This document shows, one piece after another, positions 1-8,763 of a stretch of DNA of 43,855 bases. The position numbers and the translations under genes were made by a program. The stretch covers positions 1-43,855 of the forward strand of contig DAHXNH010000286.1 in assembly GCA_027365485.1 (NCBI GenBank), read 5' to 3'. Below the pieces are notes generated by a model. It did not search any database. It saw only the letters and a list, made by a program, of their open reading frames with translations, and had not been told where the DNA came from. Within the stretch, counting starts at the first letter, position 1, and each line of letters starts with the position of its first letter. This DNA comes from Clostridiales bacterium. GTDB lineage: Bacteria > Bacillota > Sulfobacillia > Sulfobacillales > Sulfobacillaceae.

Positions 1-2
1 CC

Positions 3-116
3 AATGAGACCTTCACGTGGTATCAATGGATTGCCGTGCTACCCTATCAGCGCCGCCTTCTTGAAGCGCTCGGTATGCCGATTGATCGAGGATTGGTGTG
101 GGAGCCATCCGGCTAA
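3..116 (+). CDS. C-terminal end of an unidentified protein (partial)
   Basis: A frame open from the left edge of the window ends with TAA after 37 codons, so only the C-terminus of a protein that starts outside could be present. The residues (ending in LVWEPSG) look protein-like, with aromatic and hydrophobic positions, but I do not recognise a family. The decayed transposases that follow make a transposon-related or truncated gene possible. It may also be a chance open frame. Confidence 0.3.
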   Translation, partial: NETFTWYQWIAVLPYQRRLLEALGMPIDRGLVWEPSG

Positions 117-176
117 CGACTCCAATTAATTCATCAAATTCTCGTTTCCTGACTTGCGGAACTTGGGCTGTATCAG

Positions 177-314
177 TCATAACTTTGTCAACAGTATCGT
201 GCACACTTTTTCAGGTCGGCGTCCGAGGTGTTGGAACGCTCGTTGAGTATTGGGCAGATTCATCCTCCGGATCAAGCCGATGGTGACATTGCGCAGCGTT
301 GCTGGGTATTTTGC
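177..314 (-). pseudogene. C-terminal remnant of a DDE transposase (ISAs1-like)
   Basis: The minus-strand frame ending at 177 encodes PATLRNVTIGLIRRM followed by a segment with HLGRRPEK. This resembles the C-terminus common to ISAs1-type and related DDE transposases (ATLRN-x-AI-x-LLRL, then ALRH-x-x-R-x-P). Only about 45 residues match. Upstream the frame continues without recognisable transposase sequence, so the catalytic part is missing. Family assignment is from memory of the motif; a BLAST against ISfinder would settle it. The fragment is opposite in strand to the IS4-like remnant that follows, so two different elements have decayed here. Confidence 0.4.
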
Positions 315-423
315 TCGAGCTTGACCACCGATTCCAGAAAGTGCTGTCCACGGATTCTGAAAACTACTGACCGGCATTTCTGATGACATTGACCACCCCT
401 GCGTTCGGGATACCAGGATTTCC

Positions 424-465
424 AGAGTGGGGGTCGAAGCCTCTGACGGGGCTTGACCCCACTCT
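424..465. repeat. Imperfect hairpin
   Basis: The arms 424-441 and 450-465 are complementary apart from two single-base bulges. They read AGAGTGGGG...AAGCC and GGCTTGACCCCACTCT. The hairpin lies between two transposase remnants and could be an old element end or a terminator. No T-run follows on either side. Confidence 0.5.
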
Positions 466-545
466 AAGAAGATGATTGGATGATGAAACGGGGGCTTCCC
501 ATGTACCAAATTCGAGAAATCTTGCGTTTACATTAGGAACTCGGC

Positions 546-1280
546 TTGGCTGATCGCGCGATTGCTCGGGCGCACGGCATGGGTCATGCGACGGTCAGCG
601 ATCTGGCCCGACGCCGTAGGACCTGGACGACTCAGTGCTTCAACGCAAGCTCTATTCCCATCCCGATAGGCGACACCAAGCACGTCCTGGATCGAATTGG
701 GCCGAGGCGCATCAAGAGCGCGGGCGCAACGGCGTGACCTTACCACTGTTCTGGAGCGAATATTTGGAAGTACACCCCCACGGACTGCAATATTGCCCGG
801 TTCTGCGCCAAATATCGCGCGTATCAGACTTGCGCCGCGGTGGAAGCGATGTGCCACTTGCGCTGGGGCATCGAGACCCATTTTAATGTCCGTAAAAACC
901 GCTGTGAACTGGCCAACTTTTGTGCGATTTTACCGCCCGCCATTCTCCCGGAGCATCAGGCCACGGTGCTCGTGGCTAATATGTGTGCCCTCGGGGAAGC
1001 CGAGACCCAGGCACTCTGGGAGACCCACCAAGCAGAACGTCCGGACCGCTATCGCTATGATGGGTATAAAAACAATATCAGCGTGGCCTTTGGCCTCTGG
1101 ATGGATCAGTGGATCCCCATCGTGTTGTCCGACGATCCCGCCATCCGATAACAGGCGTTTTGGGAACGGGTCGACACCATTCGTCGAAAAGCGACGCCGA
1201 TTCGTCCGGGGCGTTCCTGCCTGCGAACAAAAGCGCCGCAGGCCAACCGCTATTCGCATAAACGGCGACGGTCGTTGTAG
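546..1280 (+). pseudogene. Decayed IS4-type transposase
   Basis: Two frames carry transposase-like sequence. The first (from 546) has LADRAIARAHGMGHA, resembling the block around the second catalytic Asp of IS4-type DDE transposases. The second (844-1280) contains RWGIETHFNVRKN, the typical block with the catalytic Glu. These parts lie in different frames, so at least one frameshift is needed. An in-frame TAA at 1149-1151 then interrupts the gene. The same frame continues for 42 codons after it, with the basic RPGRS...RYSHKRRR tail usual for these proteins, to TAG at 1278-1280. The N-terminal third with the first Asp is not evident. The gene is clearly inactive, and I did not identify its terminal repeats. 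Confidence 0.6.
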
Positions 1281-1781
1281 CCCGTTATCGGCTACAGGTC
1301 CCCCACCAGGCATGAACGAGGCCGGGCTACCCCAGGACCGGCGATTCACAAAATCACCGGGAAGAATTCTCTGCGCCTACGATGGAGAACCAATTTTCCC
1401 GAGGAAACTAGGGGTTCGATCAATCGTTGAACGCTGGGAGGAATACGTTCATCCTATCGCATCGAACAGAGGGGTTACCGATGATGCGGGGACAGCATTC
1501 TGGAATACACCGAATGAATCGCGTTCGACGACTATTGCGTTATTGTTAACTTGACACCATTGCCCTGCAGTCAACATCTAGCGGGCCCAAAAACCTGAAA
1601 CTCCACATAGGTCGAACGGAGTGTCGGCATAACCGGGCGATTTTAGGCTTCACCTAGCCTTCCACGGATAGGGCCGATGGCTTGGAGAAACCTGTCGTTG
1701 GATCCAAAATCCGGTGACGTAGAGTCAGATTGGGGCACCGAAGCTCGTGTCAGACTATGCCTCAGCTAAGGGGTGAGCTTT
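1281..1781. other. Intergenic, no gene seen
   Basis: About 500 bases between the transposase remnant and the first complete gene. Open frames here are unconvincing and lack ribosome-binding sites. I saw no clear promoter. The only useful signal is AAGGGG at 1768-1773, eight bases before the ATG at 1782. Confidence 0.5.
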
Positions 1782-4385
1782 ATGTGCGCACGACGGCATT
1801 CCCATCGTCTCCAAGGGGTTATTCTCAGTGCTAATATCCTACTCACTCTGGTCGGGACCACTGCGCCACTGGCATCGTATTCTTCCAGGAGGGTGAACCA
1901 GGCTGGTTCTTGGTTTATGGTGGCCTCTTCACCTAGCATTTACGCTACCTCCTATCGGAGAGCGCTTAACTATTTAGCGGCGCATATGAGTCAAGGGAAC
2001 GGCGCCATCCATGGATCGGCGCATCACATTTTAGTGGAGACCGAAGCTGAAGCGGCCGTGGCATTGGCGGGAGGAGGAATGAGGAACCAAGCTACGGCGT
2101 TGGTGCAGCGGTTGATGCGTCACCCGATTGATCAGCCTCAGGCACTCGCTAGTGCGATTTGGGCGGTTTCTCGGACTTTGTCCATCGAAGGCGGAGAAGA
2201 TGGTGCCTCATGGACTTGGATCACCGCTTCCTTGAAGAAACTTCAGGCGGATCTAGACCGCGAGTCCGGGGTGGATACGCATATGAGTACGAGTACCTTG
2301 GCCATGGCTTATGCTGCCGTTAACGCGTCTTTAGAGGACGCTCGTTCGCAAGGATATTGGTGGTTTAGCTGGATCTGGTCGCGGCGAATGGCGAAGATCC
2401 GACACCGCATTCAGACCATATCTTGGACACCCTCCGCCCTCGCTAGCACTCAAGATATGTTAGCCGGAGTGCAGAGCGGGGCATACTCGCGCGGACGAAG
2501 CCGACGCCTAGTGGTTGGCCTCTGTCATCTTGGCGTGGTCGAACCAGGATTGGGGGTTCGTTCAGACCCTGATCCCGAGCGATCAGGCTTGGTAACAGAC
2601 GCGGTATCCACCTTTGATTATGTCCAGGCGGCAAGCCAAAGTGGTCTAGGCGCCTTGGCTACGGCGGTGTACGACGATACCCTGCCGCTCTTGGCGGCAG
2701 ATGGGGGTGTCCATTCGCTGATGATGCCGGTGGTGGGAGCAGAAACCGGCGTTGGTATCGGCCCGATTAGCCTAGGTGCCACCGCAGAGTACGTGTTGGC
2801 CAGCCAAGCACTGATTGATCAACGTGACTTTGGCCTAGGATGGCGCCGAGTGGAACTCGCCTCGAGGGTTAGCGGGGAAACGCAGTGGCTCCAAGGCACC
2901 GACTGGCTAGATGCTTCGGTACAATTTAGTGCGGGCTGGGTGCCTGTGGTGGCGCGCCACGCCTCCTCAAAGCAAGTGTTTGACAGTCTTATAACACTCA
3001 TCGAACGCGGCATTGCTCCCCGATTGTTTTGGAATCGGCCTTGGCCGGGATTGCCGGCTAGCCCGACCAGCGCTTTGGAACCCTGGCTTGTCGGCATTCA
3101 TCAAGTCATTGCCATCGGTGGCGGTTGGGACCACCTCTCCCCACGATGGGCTCATTGGTGTGCGCACGGGGGGCAGTTGGAGAGCCTAACTTTAGGCAAG
3201 CACGTGTACAAGCTGGTGAGCTCCAGAGAAGCAAAATCTCCCGGCGTTTGGCAATCGGCGAGCCAGCGCTTGCTGCACGCGGTCGACGACCAGTACCGGA
3301 CCAAACTTGGAGGGTTAAACGCATGGGCTGAATCGGCTACGGCGACGCCGCAAGGAACGCGTCAGATAGCATATCTCTGGCCGCTGAGTCAGTGGGTAGG
3401 AGCCCAAGAGTCCCTGATGGCAGCGGGGCATCTCTCCTTGCGGCGACTGCCCGGTCTAATGAATTTCATGCTGCCCTATTTTGAGTCGGAGTCGCTACCG
3501 GGTGCCGGCAGCGCGGCGATTGACGATCCCTGGGGGGTGAAGTTTTTTGATGACAACGGTTGGGTCTTGGAAGACGAACTACGGGCGTATGAATTGAGCC
3601 GTGATCGGGTATGGCTGATGCGGGCTGAGGAGGTGTTTAAATTCATGATGTCAGGATGGGATGTCAGGGGAGGAGGGGAATGGTTTAATACCGAGCGGAA
3701 AGTTCGGACGGAGACGGCTACCGGAACCTTCTTAATCGGGAGTGAGAATCTTTATCGTGCAACGAATACTCCTTGCTATGATAAGATTAGCCAGAGCGTG
3801 CGACAGTGGAATCAACAGCATATGGTCCAAGATGACGGTCTCTATGGGGATGCGCTCGTGGGCAACTCTGCCACCGCGGCTGGGATTGATTTCCCTTATG
3901 ATACGGCGGTAGTCATCGAGGCGGATTTGGCAGAGTACCATATCCGGCCGCAACCAGGGTTTTTGAAACAAGCACAATACCTTTCGGATGTGGTGCTCGC
4001 TCAGTGGCAAGACCCGCTCACTCAAGGTCTCTTGTCATGGAACACGCAAGACGCATCCGAGCAAGATGCCTTTGCTGCGATCTTTATTCATGCGCTGACC
4101 CAGGTCAACGCGATCAGGCCCAACCCAAGGTATCGGCGGGCGATTATGGCGGAGGCGTTTTTGGCGGCCTCTTCGGTGGACGGGCGGGGCTTGGCGACAT
4201 CTGACTGGACTCAGCCCTATCCTCTGCGTCAAGATAGGGAGTCCCTATTGACCCAGGCAAGTGCACTGTCGCTCTTGAGCGACGCCGAAGAGGTCGCGTC
4301 CGGGGCCGGTAGCAAGGCCGCGAGAGCCTCTAGGGGACTGGTGCGAAACCCGACAAATCGTCTTTCGAAGATCGCAATCACATAG
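1782..4385 (+). CDS. Secreted protein with GH76-like C-terminal domain (paralogue A)
   Basis: The 867-residue protein is probably exported: a basic N-terminus is followed by a hydrophobic stretch (GVILSANILLTLVG). Residues about 45-330 look like helical-hairpin repeats of an alpha/alpha toroid. The C-terminal part from about residue 530 resembles glycoside hydrolase family 76 (alpha-1,6-mannanase type). It has FFDDNGW at D590-D591, the expected catalytic Asp pair, then MMSGWD, GGGEWFN and KVRTETATG blocks. The same blocks occur in the longer protein at 25042-28005, but this copy lacks that protein's central amidotransferase-like domain. ATG 1782 is chosen over GTG 1773 because AAGGGG sits eight bases upstream. 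The last residues (from about 849) are encoded by a copy of the dispersed 110-bp repeat, so the C-terminus may be acquired. Substrate unknown; a surface or exopolysaccharide role is inferred. Confidence 0.75.
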   Translation: MCARRHSHRLQGVILSANILLTLVGTTAPLASYSSRRVNQAGSWFMVASSPSIYATSYRRALNYLAAHMSQGNGAIHGSAHHILVETEAEAAVALAGGGMRNQATALVQRLMRHPIDQPQALASAIWAVSRTLSIEGGEDGASWTWITASLKKLQADLDRESGVDTHMSTSTLAMAYAAVNASLEDARSQGYWWFSWIWSRRMAKIRHRIQTISWTPSALASTQDMLAGVQSGAYSRGRSRRLVVGLCHLGVVEPGLGVRSDPDPERSGLVTDAVSTFDYVQAASQSGLGALATAVYDDTLPLLAADGGVHSLMMPVVGAETGVGIGPISLGATAEYVLASQALIDQRDFGLGWRRVELASRVSGETQWLQGTDWLDASVQFSAGWVPVVARHASSKQVFDSLITLIERGIAPRLFWNRPWPGLPASPTSALEPWLVGIHQVIAIGGGWDHLSPRWAHWCAHGGQLESLTLGKHVYKLVSSREAKSPGVWQSASQRLLHAVDDQYRTKLGGLNAWAESATATPQGTRQIAYLWPLSQWVGAQESLMAAGHLSLRRLPGLMNFMLPYFESESLPGAGSAAIDDPWGVKFFDDNGWVLEDELRAYELSRDRVWLMRAEEVFKFMMSGWDVRGGGEWFNTERKVRTETATGTFLIGSENLYRATNTPCYDKISQSVRQWNQQHMVQDDGLYGDALVGNSATAAGIDFPYDTAVVIEADLAEYHIRPQPGFLKQAQYLSDVVLAQWQDPLTQGLLSWNTQDASEQDAFAAIFIHALTQVNAIRPNPRYRRAIMAEAFLAASSVDGRGLATSDWTQPYPLRQDRESLLTQASALSLLSDAEEVASGAGSKAARASRGLVRNPTNRLSKIAIT

Positions 4386-4438
4386 GTTGCAGGGGCCTCG
4401 ATCCGGCCGTTTAGGACTTATGCACCACGTTCCTAAGG
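4328..4438 (+). repeat. Dispersed 110-bp element, copy A
   Basis: This copy aligns over its length with 14776-14885 (reverse strand) and 35227-35336. Shared landmarks are CTCTAGGGGACTGG at the left, GCGAAACCCGAC, CTTTCGAAGATCG, CTCGATCC and TTTAGGACTTATGCACCA at the right. The left end overlaps the 3' end of the preceding CDS, whose TAG is at 4383-4385. The internal GGGTTT arm seen in the other copies is degraded here. Confidence 0.75.
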
Positions 4439-4864
4439 CTAAGCGGGGAAGGTTTTGGCTCAAATATTCGTCTTGGCGTCGGGTGGCGTATGAGTGTAGC
4501 AGGGCTCAGCAGCTTAGCTGGCAGCCGTGTACATGGCCCCGATGCCTCCTTCCGAGAGCCCAGGCGGGTTCGGAAGGCACTCAGCATTGTATCAAGAAGA
4601 AGCCGTAACGCGATGAACCAGGAAGGCGACGCCAGATTTGGTCAGTTATGATCAGAAATGGATAGGTCCTTCAGAACGGCTCTTTACATTGCAACGACCA
4701 AAGACCTCGGGCATTCATATGAATTTCGACGTCATCCGCGCCACCTAGAGACCGGCAGGTTTAGAGTCGGATCGAACGGTCCTCGTCTACATCGTGGACC
4801 GAGGCCCAGAAGCATCCAATCGATGGAGAGCCTCCTCAAAGGATTATGGTCAGAAAGGAAACAG
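4439..4864. other. Intergenic upstream of tilS
   Basis: Contains a hairpin at 4548-4577 but no gene I can support. A short frame at 4710-4870 has some protein-like sequence (DRTVLVYIVDRG) but carries an in-frame TAG and has no recognisable homologue. The tilS frame itself is open back to 4658, but its best start signals lie at 4865. Confidence 0.4.
4548..4577. terminator. Possible terminator hairpin
   Basis: CCTTCCGA (4548-4555) pairs with TCGGAAGG (4570-4577) around a loop that can extend the stem (GAGCCC with GGGTTC). No T-run follows, so a Rho-independent function is uncertain. Confidence 0.35.
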
Positions 4865-6319
4865 GTGCGTGAAGCCGTGACATTGGACCCCATGGAACGC
4901 GCGTTTTATCCCATATGGCGCGAATTGGTGACTAATCAGGGGGCGATCATTTTAGGCGTATCCGGTGGGGGCGACTCGATGGCCCTGCTTGCAATGACCC
5001 ACGCTGTGCGCGCGATGGGGGAATTGAACCTCGACCTGATTCCCGTCCATATCAATCACGGCCTTCGACCGGATTCGGATCGGGAAGCAGAGCAATTGCG
5101 CGACTATATTCTGACGAGGTTTGGTCTCAAGTTAGAAACGGTCGTGGTGTCTTTAGACCCATCGCAAGGATTAGGCATTGAAATGGCCGCGCGAGAGGTC
5201 CGCCATCGAGCATTGGAAACGGCGCGTCAAGTTCACGGAGCTGGGCTGATCGCCTTGGCGCATCAAGCCGATGACCAAGTCGAGACGGTGCTGATGCGTA
5301 TTTTGACCGGCACTAGTATCGCGGGTCTGGCCGCCATTGCCGTCCGTCGTGACAACATTGTGCACCCGTTGCTCGGGTATCGTCGCCAGGACCTTCGGCA
5401 ATACTTGGAGCGAAAGCACATTCACTGGCTGGAGGATCCGTCCAATCAAGATCGACGCTATCTTCGCAATCAGGTTCGCTTAGAGGTTTTGCCCTATCTC
5501 CGATCCCGCATTAATCCAAAGGTCGACCGAGCGCTATTGGCGCTAGCCGAACAAGCCAAGGATTCGACCCTCCTAACCGAGGACTACACTACTGCGTTGA
5601 TAGGCCAACAGCGGCTCCGCTTTGAAGGCGACCATATCCATTGGCCATCCGTTTTTTCGGATTGGCCCGGCGCAGTCCAAGGTGAATTGTTGGCGCGATT
5701 TGCCATGCATCACGACCTTCGCCTGCAGGAGAATCACATTCGCAGCGTGCTTCGGCACAAGGGGGTCTCTTGGCCCAAAGGTTGGCAGCTCACGTGGACC
5801 CAGTCCGGGGAGCTCTGCTTGGCCAAACCGACCCGAGGGGCCTCTTTATCCGACTGGCAATCCGTGAACGCGGTACCGTTTGAATCTGGGGATGTCGCCT
5901 GGCCAGGGAGAGGAAGGCTCTTGGTCGAATCGGCTGCCTCCGGTGAAGGTATCGCCCATAGCTGGCAGGTGCGTTACAGCAGTCGAGTAAACAAACCCGA
6001 TGACGCGATCTGGCAGTTTCGAACCTGGCAGCCGGGAGATCGTCTGCGCCCGGTGGGTCTTGGCGGCTCTAAAAAGGTCCAAGATATCTTTATGGATCGG
6101 AAGATCCCTGTTGCTCTTCGTCATCAGTGGCCCATTTTGGTGGCGGGCGGCGGAGAGGTGATTTCGGTAATTGGGCTGGCCGACGATGTCACGAGTCGTC
6201 AGTCAGGAACCGATTGGGTGGTGATCTATACCCCGGATTCTAACCCCGGCGTTTCATGTCAGCCTCAAGAATCAAACGACGGTCGGTCGGCCAGAGACCA
6301 TGACGGACTGCACTGCTAA
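4865..6319 (+). CDS. tilS: tRNA(Ile)-lysidine synthetase
   Basis: TilS attaches lysine to C34 of the tRNA-Ile CAU anticodon, using ATP, so that the tRNA reads AUA. The PP-loop ATP-binding motif GVSGGGDSMALL is at about residues 31-42. It is followed by HINHGLRPDSDREAEQ and HQADDQVETVLMRI, both typical of TilS, and by the LEDPSNQDRRYLRNQVR block. The C-terminal part has the WQPGDRLRP...KKVQDIFMDRKIP region of the TilS C-terminal domain. GTG 4865 is chosen because AAAGGAA lies just upstream; this gives 484 residues, close to the Bacillus protein. ATG 4823 is the main alternative. In many Bacillota tilS is followed by hpt and ftsH. Here hpt is absent and a convergent L,D-transpeptidase gene lies between tilS and ftsH. 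Confidence 0.93.
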   Translation: MREAVTLDPMERAFYPIWRELVTNQGAIILGVSGGGDSMALLAMTHAVRAMGELNLDLIPVHINHGLRPDSDREAEQLRDYILTRFGLKLETVVVSLDPSQGLGIEMAAREVRHRALETARQVHGAGLIALAHQADDQVETVLMRILTGTSIAGLAAIAVRRDNIVHPLLGYRRQDLRQYLERKHIHWLEDPSNQDRRYLRNQVRLEVLPYLRSRINPKVDRALLALAEQAKDSTLLTEDYTTALIGQQRLRFEGDHIHWPSVFSDWPGAVQGELLARFAMHHDLRLQENHIRSVLRHKGVSWPKGWQLTWTQSGELCLAKPTRGASLSDWQSVNAVPFESGDVAWPGRGRLLVESAASGEGIAHSWQVRYSSRVNKPDDAIWQFRTWQPGDRLRPVGLGGSKKVQDIFMDRKIPVALRHQWPILVAGGGEVISVIGLADDVTSRQSGTDWVVIYTPDSNPGVSCQPQESNDGRSARDHDGLHC

Positions 6320-6396
6320 GTCTCACCTACGCGAGGAATCAGCCTTTGAATTCCTCTAAAATGACCCGATTTGAACCAGCGCCAGGGGCTGGCGGT

Positions 6397-6435
6397 GAAT
6401 CATTCCATAAGCAGCGAGCCGTTATAGAATGATTC
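6397..6435. terminator. Hairpin between convergent genes
   Basis: GAATCATTC (6397-6405) pairs perfectly with GAATGATTC (6427-6435), and ATAA/TTAT extends the stem after one mismatch. It lies between the ends of tilS and the L,D-transpeptidase gene and could stop transcription from either side. There is no strong T-run. Confidence 0.45.
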
Positions 6436-6460
6436 GACCGAGGCGCCCCCTTCGGACCTG

Positions 6461-6476
6461 GGAGGCTAGCGCCTCC
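6461..6476. terminator. Short hairpin at the 3' end of the L,D-transpeptidase gene
   Basis: GGAGGC and GCCTCC form a 6-bp stem with a TAGC loop, four bases beyond the stop codon of the minus-strand gene. Possibly part of its transcription end; no T-run. Confidence 0.3.
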
Positions 6477-6480
6477 CTAC

Positions 6481-8178
6481 TCATGACGCTTTTTGGTCGG
6501 CCGCCGTCGCCGAGGCGATGGGATGGGCGGGTGCGGGGGCGACGCCCACCGGATTGACAGTCACCAATGTGCCATAGTGTACGGTGTGATAGACGGTGGG
6601 GGCGATGTGTAAGGGCAGTTCCACACATCCAAGGCTTTGGGGAAACCCGTAGGATGCGCGATAAAAGCCGTGCACGGCGTCACTGCCAGCAAAATAGTTA
6701 ATCCAATACACGGGATCGGCATAAGGCACTCCGTTGGGATTGGTTCCGCGCATGATTTGAAAGGGAAGCCTTTCATAAATGGCGTACGTGCCAAGATACG
6801 TGGGGGTGACCGAAATCCCAGTGTTGGCTACGGTCGTCAGTTTAATGTGGTTGTCGACCCAGAGCTCTAAGGTTTCCGGCTGGTTTTCGGTCACGGAAAT
6901 ATAGGTGTATTGATCGGGACTGACGCGACCTTGCACGCGGTCGCGAATGAGTGCTGACCAGACTTCAGGACCGGCAATGCCGTCCACCGCGAGCCCATTG
7001 ACGCGTTCGAATTGCATAATCGCTCCTTTGGTCATGACCGACATTTGCCCTGGCGTCCATAATCTGTGTAATGCTTTGGGCAAATTGGGGTACTTCCAGG
7101 TAAAGTGACCGGCCCGGGGCTGATAAATGGTTTGATCTTCAGCGGCCACTGTCCGCGGCCCATCTTTTTCGGCCGGTGTCCAACTCACGGGAAGGTAGCC
7201 TTCTTGGGCCAAGAGTTGTTGAAGGCGCAAGATCGATCCGTCGGGAGTGGTCCACTCCAATTTCGCCGGGTGATTCAAATACGACCCGTTCGTGGCGACC
7301 GGACCCGAAGATCCTCCGGGGATCTCGACGGCAACCAGCGCTCCGGGACCAAAGCCCGAGGTGTTCGATGGAGTAAAGCTGTATGTGCTGGAATTCTCCT
7401 CGGTCCAGTGACCCGGTGTCTTTGGCAAGACCTTCCACTGAGAGACGTCGGCGTGTACTAAAGGGTGGGAAAAGTCGACGGTCAGTGAAGCGTTTGGCTG
7501 AATGGGCAATGTAGTGGAGGGACTCAAGGTGAGCGCGGGAATGGTCGCCCAATTTAAGGATTCACTCCGGCCCGGGTTCTCCCACAGGCGGGCACTGGCC
7601 GCGACTGAGAGCGTCCCATGACTGCCCGGAGAGGCTTTGGGCAAGGCCAACACCACGGTCTTTTTGGGCCTGTCTAGGGTGAGCGTATGCATCTGACCGG
7701 CATACGCGTAAGAGACCTTCGCGACGGGGTGGGCAAATTGAACCTCGACGGGGCCCGCCAATAGTCGCGTGACCTGAGTCGTCGTGACTTTAGGCGAAAC
7801 CGGTGTGGTCGCCGACACGGAGATTTGGCGGTGGTCCCAAGGGACCCAGGACAACAGCGACGGTCCGGCAATGGTGACGCGAACGACACCGCTAACACCC
7901 GAAGCGGCTCGAATAGCCGGTGATAGCACGCCATGGTCATCGACCAAGGGGACTTCTGCTCCGGCCATGTGAAAGGACGCACGGTTGACGCGCCCGAACA
8001 CACTTTTCCAAGAAAGTCTGACTAAACCATCGGAACTCGGCGTTACTGCCGCTCGAGGCATTGATAAGGCCACCCCGGATATGGCTAGAACGACCGCCGC
8101 CCCAACGACCCATAAAGTCGCGTGGTTGGGCTTCGTCGTCCGATTCTTGAGGTGCGCTTCTTTTCGACTTGGTGCCAC
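6481..8178 (-). CDS. L,D-transpeptidase (YkuD) with peptidoglycan-binding domain
   Basis: The enzyme forms L,D (3-3 type) crosslinks in peptidoglycan or anchors surface molecules, outside the membrane. An N-terminal membrane helix (LWVVGAAVVLAIS) is followed by about 250 residues of beta-rich, Ig-like sequence. A PG_binding_1-like segment comes next (LRLQQLLAQEGYLP...FERVNGLAVDGIAGPEVW). The C-terminal YkuD domain has the catalytic HGFYRASYGFPQSLGCVEL region. The nucleophile Cys is in SLGC, and a His lies upstream in HGF. GTG 8178 is chosen because AGAAGGGG lies a few bases upstream; TTG 8196 has weaker signals. The gene is convergent with tilS and stands alone. YkuD architecture is clear; the role of the central Ig-like region is unknown. 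Confidence 0.88.
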   Translation of the reverse strand: MAPSRKEAHLKNRTTKPNHATLWVVGAAVVLAISGVALSMPRAAVTPSSDGLVRLSWKSVFGRVNRASFHMAGAEVPLVDDHGVLSPAIRAASGVSGVVRVTIAGPSLLSWVPWDHRQISVSATTPVSPKVTTTQVTRLLAGPVEVQFAHPVAKVSYAYAGQMHTLTLDRPKKTVVLALPKASPGSHGTLSVAASARLWENPGRSESLNWATIPALTLSPSTTLPIQPNASLTVDFSHPLVHADVSQWKVLPKTPGHWTEENSSTYSFTPSNTSGFGPGALVAVEIPGGSSGPVATNGSYLNHPAKLEWTTPDGSILRLQQLLAQEGYLPVSWTPAEKDGPRTVAAEDQTIYQPRAGHFTWKYPNLPKALHRLWTPGQMSVMTKGAIMQFERVNGLAVDGIAGPEVWSALIRDRVQGRVSPDQYTYISVTENQPETLELWVDNHIKLTTVANTGISVTPTYLGTYAIYERLPFQIMRGTNPNGVPYADPVYWINYFAGSDAVHGFYRASYGFPQSLGCVELPLHIAPTVYHTVHYGTLVTVNPVGVAPAPAHPIASATAADQKAS

Positions 8179-8390
8179 TCTACCCCTTCTTTCCAATCCT
8201 CAACTCGGGCCATACCATGGCCATCTCGTCGAACTTTGCAATGAGTAAAACGCCAAAACACCTCGAAAGGTTTCTGGATTTACTCCTAAGCTTACTACGA
8301 AACCAGAAATGAATCGTATTCGTTGTCGCAAAGGGGCGGTTTGACTCGATTCTAGGCGCGCCAGAGATCACTATAAGCCAAGGAGCGGCT

Positions 8391-8576
8391 ATGAAAATAA
8401 GGAACAGCCGTCTCTTTAAAACTGGCAAGAGGTCAGGTGAAGGCGAGTGGCGAGTCTCAAGGGACCGGCCCGTCGGCAGGTCTTCTCAAGTCGTCAGCGG
8501 ACCGGACTTTTGGATGATTCCGAACGTACCGGGGATGCCTGAAGGCAAAATAACTTGTAATAATATGGGACGTTGA
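8391..8576 (+). CDS. Possible small protein of 61 residues
   Basis: ATG 8391 is preceded by AAGGAG (8380-8385) at a spacing of five bases, an excellent ribosome-binding site. The product begins MKIRNSRLFKTGKRSGEGEW and is basic, with no recognised domain or membrane helix. No convincing promoter lies directly upstream, so this may be chance. Confidence 0.28.
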   Translation: MKIRNSRLFKTGKRSGEGEWRVSRDRPVGRSSQVVSGPDFWMIPNVPGMPEGKITCNNMGR

Positions 8577-8697
8577 GACTTAACCGGGTTCGTTTTGATT
8601 GCGTTCAACCCGTCATTGAGGCGCGTTTTGTTGCTGACAAAGAACATCGTCTCGATCCCGATTGGGCTTCACCCAGAAAATGATTCGATGACTGCTA

Positions 8698-8706
8698 TGA
8701 TATAAT
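8698..8706 (+). promoter_or_regulatory. Extended -10 promoter of ftsH
   Basis: TGATATAAT matches the extended -10 consensus (TG-n-TATAAT). No good -35 is visible at 16-18 bases, which is usual for extended -10 promoters. It lies about 58 bases before the ftsH start. Confidence 0.6.
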
Positions 8707-8763
8707 GAAGGCACTGTGGCTTGATCAAAAAAGTTCAAGCGATTGAGAGGGGGCCCCCACTCA

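Larger units (their letters stand above)
8179..8763. other. Intergenic region with the ftsH promoter
   Basis: About 585 bases between the divergent L,D-transpeptidase and ftsH genes. It holds an extended -10 promoter at 8698-8706 and a short open frame at 8391-8576 with a good ribosome-binding site, listed separately. A weak inverted repeat (GGGTT...AACCC) lies around 8585-8612. No RNA gene recognised. Confidence 0.5.

Noticed and set aside
13-204. Minus-strand frame of 63 codons near the left edge
   Set aside because: No ribosome-binding site and no family; it overlaps the partial plus-strand frame and lies beside transposon debris.
697-1554. Long plus-strand frame over the transposase remnant
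   Set aside because: The protein is very basic and without family signs; the recognisable transposase blocks are in other frames.
8180-8428. Minus-strand frame with a hydrophobic start upstream of the L,D-transpeptidase
   Set aside because: No ribosome-binding site and no family; the hydrophobic start alone is not enough.
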